Positions 59,140 through 64,000 of a stretch of DNA of 64,000 bases are shown here, piece by piece (the stretch's first letter is position 1; each line of letters starts with the position of its first letter). The translations under genes were made by a program, and so were the position numbers. This DNA comes from Stigmatella erecta (GTDB taxonomy: Bacteria > Myxococcota > Myxococcia > Myxococcales > Myxococcaceae), in the NCBI RefSeq assembly GCF_900111745.1, contig NZ_FOIJ01000009.1, positions 359,647 through 423,646 on the forward strand. Direction: 5' to 3'. The notes under the pieces were generated by a model that was not told the origin of the DNA, did not search any database, and saw nothing but the letters and a program-made list of their open reading frames with translations.

Positions 59140-59877
59140 ATGAAGGTGGCCTTGGCAGCGCTGAACATCCATCCGGGGAGAGGCCCCTGGCTACTGGCCG
59201 GATGGCTGGCGGTGGCCCCTGGGCTGGCGGTGGCCCAGGCGCAGGGCGGCGTGACGGCCGGGGCGGCTGCGGTGCCCGCCGAGGGCCGGATCGCTGACCG
59301 GGTGGTGGCCATCATCGAGGGGCAGGTGCTCTCCTTGAGCGAGCTGGAGTTCGAGACCCGCGTGGCGCTCATCCAGCGAGGGGCCATGCAGGCGGCGGCC
59401 GCACCGCTCGACGAGGAAACCCTCAAGGGGGCGCTCGAACTGGCGATCAACCAGCGGCTCCAGGTGCTGAGCGCGGACCGGCTCGAGGCCTTCACCGCCG
59501 AGCAGACCGAAGTGGACGAGCGGGTGGCGGCCTTCCGGGACCAATTCGAGACCGAGGCTGGGTTCCAAGCGTTCCTGGCGCACTACGGTGCGGACCTCCG
59601 GCAGCTGACCGAGGTGTTGACGCGCAGCGTCCGGGCGGAGCGCATCCTGGACAGCCGCATCCGGCCGCGGGCGCAAGTAGGGGAGGCGGAGTTGCTTCGC
59701 TATTATCAGCAGCACGCGAGCGAATACCCGGAGGGCTACGCCACCGTGAAGGCCCGTCTCCGGGAGAAGCTGGTCCGGGAGCGCTACAGCGCCCTGGCCA
59801 CCGAGGAGTTGAACCAGGCGCGCGCCTCCGCCCAGGTCCGGCGGGTGGCGCCCTTCGCCCGGGAGGCACGGCCATGA
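59140..59877 (+). CDS. SurA-type periplasmic chaperone without PPIase domain
   Basis: About 245 residues. A signal-type N-terminus (GWLAVAPGLAVAQAQ) is followed by a SurA N-terminal fold: RIADRVVAIIEGQVLSLSELEFETRVAL, LKGALELAINQRLQVLSAD, FQAFLAHYGADLRQLTEVLTR. No parvulin PPIase domain is present. The ATG at 59140 is chosen; GGGGATG and an upstream frame are rejected because the signal begins here. It overlaps rimI. Confidence 0.8.
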   Translation: MKVALAALNIHPGRGPWLLAGWLAVAPGLAVAQAQGGVTAGAAAVPAEGRIADRVVAIIEGQVLSLSELEFETRVALIQRGAMQAAAAPLDEETLKGALELAINQRLQVLSADRLEAFTAEQTEVDERVAAFRDQFETEAGFQAFLAHYGADLRQLTEVLTRSVRAERILDSRIRPRAQVGEAELLRYYQQHASEYPEGYATVKARLREKLVRERYSALATEELNQARASAQVRRVAPFAREARP

Positions 59878-60374
59878 GACGCATGACGGAGGAAGAGGGC
59901 GCACCGGAGCAGAAGCCATCCCCGTTCCTGATCCGCCCCATGACCCACGAGGACATGCCGGCGGTGACCGCGCTGGAGCAGGCCTCCTTCCGCAACCCCT
60001 GGTCGCCGGAGCTGCTGCGGCGCGAGCTGGACCACGACTGGTCCACGATCCTCCTGGTGGAGGAGCCGCAGCCGGACGGCACCCGGAAGCTGCTGGGGCT
60101 GGCCATCTTCTGGATCGTCCAGGACGAGGTCCACGTGCTCAACGTGGCGACGGCCCCCGAGCAGCGGCGGCGCGGGGTGGCCCGGGCGGTGATGGACGAG
60201 GTGCTGGCGCGGGGCAGGGCGCGGCGCTGCGTGCTGGCCACGCTGGAGGTACGCCGCAGCAACGAGGCGGCCCTGGGGCTCTACAAGTCCCTGGGCTTCC
60301 GCCCGGTCGGTGTGCGTCCGAACTACTATGCGGACGAGGGTGAGGACGCGATCGTGATGGTCCTCGACTTCTAA
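59874..60374 (+). CDS. rimI: Ribosomal-protein-alanine N-acetyltransferase RimI
   Basis: A 166-residue GNAT enzyme. VATAPEQRRRGVARAVMDEV carries the acetyl-CoA binding R/Q-x-x-G-x-A loop, followed by LEVRRSNEAALGLYKSLGFRPVG and NYYADEGEDAIVM, typical of RimI. It acetylates the N-terminus of S18 and related proteins. It overlaps the SurA-like gene by 4 nt. Confidence 0.88.
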   Translation: MRRMTEEEGAPEQKPSPFLIRPMTHEDMPAVTALEQASFRNPWSPELLRRELDHDWSTILLVEEPQPDGTRKLLGLAIFWIVQDEVHVLNVATAPEQRRRGVARAVMDEVLARGRARRCVLATLEVRRSNEAALGLYKSLGFRPVGVRPNYYADEGEDAIVMVLDF

Positions 60375-60468
60375 CTGCACGAGGAGTAGAGGAGCGTTTC
60401 GACCACGCGTTTCAGGAATGGATCCGCTCCTACCCGACGGTTTCTCTCGTCGTGGGCACAGGCGATGC

Positions 60469-60496
60469 TTGACAGGGGAAGGTCCCTTCCTATACT
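60469..60496 (+). promoter_or_regulatory. Strong sigma-70-like promoter of the str operon
   Basis: TTGACA (60469-60474), 16-bp spacer, TATACT (60491-60496). Transcription should begin near 60503, about 75 nt before rpsL. Confidence 0.8.
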
Positions 60497-60576
60497 CGCG
60501 GCCCTTTTTGTAAATCTGTAGGTTTGTATGTGCCGCCCTGCGTGTCCACCGGCGGCCGTTCGACAAGGAAGCCTCA

Positions 60577-60948
60577 GTGCCGACGATCAGCCAGCTGGTC
60601 CGCAAGGGCCGCGAGAAGTTGAACATCAAGGGCAAGAGCCCCGCGCTCAAGGAGTGCCCTCAGAAGCGCGGCGTGTGCACCCGCGTCTACACCACCACGC
60701 CGAAGAAGCCGAACTCGGCCCTTCGCAAGGTGGCGCGCGTGCGCCTCACCAACGGGATCGAAGTGACGTCCTACATCCCGGGCGTGGGTCACAACCTCCA
60801 GGAGCACTCGGTGGTGATGATCCGCGGCGGCCGCGTGAAGGACCTCCCGGGTGTGCGCTACCACATCGTCCGTGGAACGCTGGACTCCGTGGGCGTGGCC
60901 AACCGCAAGCAGAGCCGCTCCAAGTACGGCGCCAAGCGCCCGAGCTGA
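60577..60948 (+). CDS. rpsL: 30S ribosomal protein S12
   Basis: A 123-residue protein with the universal S12 sequence: [80 protein letters not shown]. It uses a GTG start. Lys residues of the KPNSA and GGRVKD loops are the sites where streptomycin-resistance changes occur in other bacteria; this copy is wild type. Confidence 0.98.
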   Translation: MPTISQLVRKGREKLNIKGKSPALKECPQKRGVCTRVYTTTPKKPNSALRKVARVRLTNGIEVTSYIPGVGHNLQEHSVVMIRGGRVKDLPGVRYHIVRGTLDSVGVANRKQSRSKYGAKRPS

Positions 60949-61033
60949 AGCCGTTCGATCACCTCCTGAAGTCATACCGGAACGCTGACCCCACACCCTG
61001 GGGAGCGCTCTTGTCCATCATGCAGTACGAAAA

Positions 61034-61065
61034 GCCCCGTGGGCTCCCGCATGCGGGGGTGGGGC
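61034..61065 (+). promoter_or_regulatory. rpsL-rpsG intercistronic hairpin, possible S7 control site
   Basis: A nested stem: GCCCC (61034-61038) with GGGGC (61061-61065) outside, and CCCGCATGCGGG (61046-61057) inside, ending 13 nt before the rpsG start. In E. coli, S7 represses translation by binding between these genes; the same role here is inferred. Confidence 0.4.
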
Positions 61066-61078
61066 GTAAGGGAAGAAG

Positions 61079-61549
61079 ATGCCTCGTCGTCGAGTAGTCG
61101 CCAAGCGCAAGATTCTGCCGGATCCGAAGTACCAAGATCGGCTCGTCACCAAGTTCGTCAACGACCTGATGCGCAAGGGGAAGAAGTCCATCGCGGAGGG
61201 CGTGTGCTACGGCGCCTTCGCCCTCATCGAGGAGCGCGCGAAGGAAGACCCCCTGAAGACCTTCAAGAAGGCGCTGGACAACGTGAAGCCGGTGCTCGAG
61301 GTCAAGAGCCGCCGCGTCGGCGGTGCCACGTACCAGGTGCCCGTGGAGGTCCGTCAGGACCGCCGGGTCGCGCTCGGCATGCGGTGGATCATCTCCTACT
61401 CCAAGGCCCGGGGTGAGAAGACCATGCAGGAGAAGCTCGCCGGGGAAATCATGGATGCCGCCAACAACCGGGGCAACGCCGTGAAGAAGCGCGAGGACAC
61501 GCACAAGATGGCGGAGGCGAACAAGGCCTTCGCGCACTACCGCTGGTAG
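61079..61549 (+). CDS. rpsG: 30S ribosomal protein S7
   Basis: A 156-residue protein: [70 protein letters not shown], ending in AFAHYRW. It nucleates the 30S head and may autoregulate the operon. GGGAAGAAG precedes the ATG. Confidence 0.98.
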   Translation: MPRRRVVAKRKILPDPKYQDRLVTKFVNDLMRKGKKSIAEGVCYGAFALIEERAKEDPLKTFKKALDNVKPVLEVKSRRVGGATYQVPVEVRQDRRVALGMRWIISYSKARGEKTMQEKLAGEIMDAANNRGNAVKKREDTHKMAEANKAFAHYRW

Positions 61550-61572
61550 GCCTTCGGGTCTCGCGGTGAATG

Positions 61573-61601
61573 CACCCGGATGCGCGAGGCGTATCCGGGT
61601 G
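61573..61601 (+). promoter_or_regulatory. rpsG-fusA intercistronic hairpin
   Basis: A perfect 9-bp stem (CACCCGGAT 61573-61581 with ATCCGGGTG 61593-61601) and an 11-nt loop. It lacks a T-run, so it is more likely an mRNA processing or stability element than a terminator. Confidence 0.45.
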
Positions 61602-61642
61602 TTGCAGTTCTCTGACAATCCGTTTCGAAGGGGTTTCTGGCA

Positions 61643-63718
61643 ATGGCTCGCGAGTATCCGCTCGAGCGCTACCGCAACATCGGCATCATGGCGCACATCG
61701 ATGCTGGGAAGACCACCACCACCGAACGGATCCTGTTCTACACAGGCGCCATCCACAAGATGGGCGAGGTCCACGAAGGCAACACCACCACGGACTGGAT
61801 GGTGCAGGAGCGTGAGCGCGGCATCACGATCACCTCCGCGGCCATCACCGCCTTCTGGACGCGCAAGGACCAGAAGTACCGCGTCAACATCATCGACACG
61901 CCGGGCCACGTGGACTTCACCATCGAGGTGGAGCGCTCGCTGCGCGTGCTGGACGGGGCCATTGCCGTCTTCGACGCGGTGAACGGCGTGGAGCCCCAGT
62001 CCGAGACGGTCTGGCGGCAGGCGGACCGGTACAAGGTTCCGCGCATCTGCTTCATCAACAAGATGGACCGGGTGGGGGCGGACTTCGAGATGTCCGTGGG
62101 CACCATCCGCGAGAAGCTGGGCGCCCGTCCGGTGCGCATGCAGCTGCCGCTGGGCGCAGAGGACATGCACCGCGGGGTGATCGACCTGGTGCGGATGAAG
62201 GCCCTGGTGTTCGTCGACGCGGAGCAGGGCAGCCGCTACGAGGAGCAGGACATCCCCGAGGAGTTCCAGGCCCAGGCGGAGGACGCGCGTGCGCAGCTCC
62301 TGGAGGCGGCCGCCGAGCAGGACGACGCGCTGACCGAGAAGTTCCTGGAGGGCACGGAGCTGTCCGAGGACGAGATCCGCGGCGCCATCCGCAAGGGGTG
62401 CGTCGGGCTGAAGCTCTTCCCGGTCTTCTGTGGCTCCGCCTTCCGCCACAAGGGCGTGCAGCCGCTGCTGGACGCGGTGGTGGACTACCTGCCCAGCCCG
62501 CTGGACATCCCGCCGATTCCCGGGAAGACGCCGAAGGGGGAGGACGAGGTGCGCAAGACGGACGACAAGGCGCCGTTCAGCGCCCTGGCGTTCAAGATCA
62601 TGAACGATCCCTCCTTCACCTCCCAGACGCTGACGTTCCTGCGCGTCTACTCGGGGCGCCTGGAGGCGGGCACAGCGGTTTGGAACTCGGTGAAGGGCAA
62701 GCGCGAGCGCGTCAGCCGCCTGGTGCAGATGCGGGCGGACAAGAAGGACGAGCTCACCGAGTGCTACGCGGGCGATATCTGCGCAGTGGTGGGCCTGAAG
62801 CTGGCGGCCACGGGCGACACGCTCTGCGACGACAAGCACCCCATCATCCTGGAGCGGATGGAGTTCCCGGAGCCGGTGATCGACATCGCCATCGAGCCGA
62901 AGTCGACGGCGGACCAGGACAAGATCATCCAGGCGCTGCAGCGGCTGGCGATGGAGGACCCCTCGTTCCGGGTGCGGACGAACGAGGAGACCGGGCAGAC
63001 GCTGATCGCGGGCATGGGCGAGCTGCACCTGGAGATCATCGTCGACCGGCTGCTGCGCGAGTTCAAGGTCGACGCGAACGTGGGCAAGCCCCAGGTGGCC
63101 TACCGCGAGACCATCACCACGCAGGTGGAGTCAGAGGGCAAGTACATCCGGCAGTCGGGTGGCAAGGGCCAGTACGGCCACATCTGGCTCCGGGTGATGC
63201 CCAACGCGCCCGGCCAAGGCTTCGCCTTCGAGGACAAGACGAGCGGCGGGGTGGTGCCCAAGGAGTTCGTGCAGGCGGTGAAGGAGGGCGTCTCGGAGTC
63301 CATGCAGAATGGCCCCGTGGCGGGCTACCCCATGGTCGACGTGAAGGTGGAGGCCTTCGATGGCTCCATCCACGACGTGGACTCCAGCGAGATCGCCTTC
63401 AAGATCGCCGGCTCCATGGCGTTCCGGGACGCGGTGAACAAGGCCCAGGCGGTGCTGCTGGAGCCGGTGATGAACTGCGAGATCGTCACCCCGGACGAGT
63501 TCATGGGAGACGTCATCGGCGACCTGAACGGCCGCCGCGGGAAGATTCAGGGCATGGCGCCCCGGCCTGGCGGGGTGCAGAGCATCCAGGCACAGGTGCC
63601 CCTGGCCGCCATGTTCGGGTACTCGACCGACCTGCGCAGCAAGAGCCAGGGAAGAGCCACCTACACCATGCAGTTCAGCCACTACGCGCCCGCGCCCAAG
63701 TCGGCCCTCAATCGGTAA
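61643..63718 (+). CDS. fusA: Elongation factor G
   Basis: A 691-residue GTPase. G1 is [15 protein letters not shown], switch regions include RGITI, G3 DTPGHVDF, G4 NKMD. Later domains are complete to the expected C-terminus. It translocates tRNA-mRNA on the ribosome. Confidence 0.98.
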   Translation: MAREYPLERYRNIGIMAHIDAGKTTTTERILFYTGAIHKMGEVHEGNTTTDWMVQERERGITITSAAITAFWTRKDQKYRVNIIDTPGHVDFTIEVERSLRVLDGAIAVFDAVNGVEPQSETVWRQADRYKVPRICFINKMDRVGADFEMSVGTIREKLGARPVRMQLPLGAEDMHRGVIDLVRMKALVFVDAEQGSRYEEQDIPEEFQAQAEDARAQLLEAAAEQDDALTEKFLEGTELSEDEIRGAIRKGCVGLKLFPVFCGSAFRHKGVQPLLDAVVDYLPSPLDIPPIPGKTPKGEDEVRKTDDKAPFSALAFKIMNDPSFTSQTLTFLRVYSGRLEAGTAVWNSVKGKRERVSRLVQMRADKKDELTECYAGDICAVVGLKLAATGDTLCDDKHPIILERMEFPEPVIDIAIEPKSTADQDKIIQALQRLAMEDPSFRVRTNEETGQTLIAGMGELHLEIIVDRLLREFKVDANVGKPQVAYRETITTQVESEGKYIRQSGGKGQYGHIWLRVMPNAPGQGFAFEDKTSGGVVPKEFVQAVKEGVSESMQNGPVAGYPMVDVKVEAFDGSIHDVDSSEIAFKIAGSMAFRDAVNKAQAVLLEPVMNCEIVTPDEFMGDVIGDLNGRRGKIQGMAPRPGGVQSIQAQVPLAAMFGYSTDLRSKSQGRATYTMQFSHYAPAPKSALNR

Positions 63719-63851
63719 AGAAGGGCCCTGCTGGCCGCTCAGCGGGCGATTTCAGTTGACGTTTCAGTGTCTTTGAAGCACGACGCAGCACCTTTTCGAA
63801 GTTACCCGGATTGATTCGCCGGCCATCGCGTCGGCAACACCAGGAGATGTC
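63719..63851. other. fusA-tuf intercistronic region
   Basis: A bulged stem starts just after fusA (GCCCTGCTG with CAGCGGGC, ~63725-63748). No clear separate promoter was found. A strong CAGGAG ribosome site precedes tuf. Confidence 0.4.
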
Positions 63852-64000
63852 ATGGCCAAGGAGAAGTTCGAGCGAAACAAACCCCACGTGAACATCGGGA
63901 CGATTGGACACGTGGACCACGGGAAGACGTCGCTGACGGCCGCCATCACCAAGGTGCTGGCCAAGACCGGCGGCGCCACGTTCCTGGCCTATGACCAGAT
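63852..64000 (+). CDS. tuf: Elongation factor Tu, 3'-truncated by the window end
   Basis: The first ~49 residues are present: [38 protein letters not shown] with the G1 P-loop GHVDHGKT. It is the fourth gene of the str operon. The window ends within switch I, so the rest is unseen. Confidence 0.97.

Overview
The window is high-GC DNA with strong third-position G/C bias, many GTG starts and start/stop overlaps (ATGA, GTGA). It carries several secreted lipoproteins, Ser/Thr protein kinases, a polymorphic toxin with Imm52-type immunity genes and secreted carbohydrate-active proteins. This combination points to a myxobacterium of the Myxococcales (Cystobacterineae-like, for example Stigmatella, Archangium or Cystobacter relatives). 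The genus is an inference. No tRNA, rRNA, CRISPR array or intact insertion sequence was seen.

Layout. 1-2.9 kb: the end of a polysaccharide locus (partial DegT-type aminotransferase, CelD/BcsL-like acetyltransferase, a predicted outer-membrane barrel). 2.9-7.6 kb: a minus-strand group of secreted proteins: GH128 glucanase with a discoidin domain, GH114 lipoprotein, DUF4142 protein, expansin-like lipoprotein and a DUF1349 protein. 7.7-9.9 kb: a LysE exporter divergent from a membrane Ser/Thr kinase, with a symmetric pair of palindromes between them. 9.9-14.4 kb: an accessory island with an AT-rich DUF4238 gene, two Imm52-like immunity genes and a lipoprotein toxin with a Tox-REase-5-like C-terminus. 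14.4-22.5 kb: a complete cytochrome c maturation operon, ccmA-B-C-D-E-F-G, a zinc-ribbon membrane protein, ccmH and a CcmI-like TPR protein; the toxin starts 12 nt after its last gene. 23.0-28.6 kb: an exopolysaccharide operon (polysaccharide deacetylase, Wzx-type flippase, serine-acetyltransferase-like protein, two glycosyltransferases).

28.6-37.5 kb: DUF4350/DUF4129/membrane protein operon, small secreted proteins, two tandem cytochrome-like lipoproteins with an unusual CX3CH motif, a coiled-coil lipoprotein with a clear terminator, a divergent kinase (DFA for DFG), a membrane dipeptidase and two more lipoproteins. 37.6-43.1 kb: cupin, alpha/beta hydrolase, CorA, a helical protein, a HAD phosphatase and an RlmI-like methyltransferase. 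43.1-45.1 kb: a signal-less class-3-lipase-like protein between two paralogous small proteins, a candidate effector/partner system. 45.4-49.4 kb: a hydrolase homologue lacking its nucleophile, an S8 protease with a membrane C-terminus, a 71-residue protein and a CPBP protease.

49.4-52.5 kb: a predicted outer-membrane barrel protein, a 13-heme (13 CXXCH) c-type cytochrome and an Ig-like lipoprotein in one tight operon. This has the architecture of a porin-cytochrome electron conduit, which is unexpected in a presumed aerobic predator; the ccm operon in the same window could supply heme attachment. 52.5-60.4 kb: PlsB-like acyltransferase, hybrid histidine kinase, HEAT-repeat protein, DnaJ, SurA-like chaperone and RimI. 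60.4-64.0 kb: the str operon (rpsL, rpsG, fusA, start of tuf) behind a strong sigma-70-like promoter and with intercistronic hairpins.
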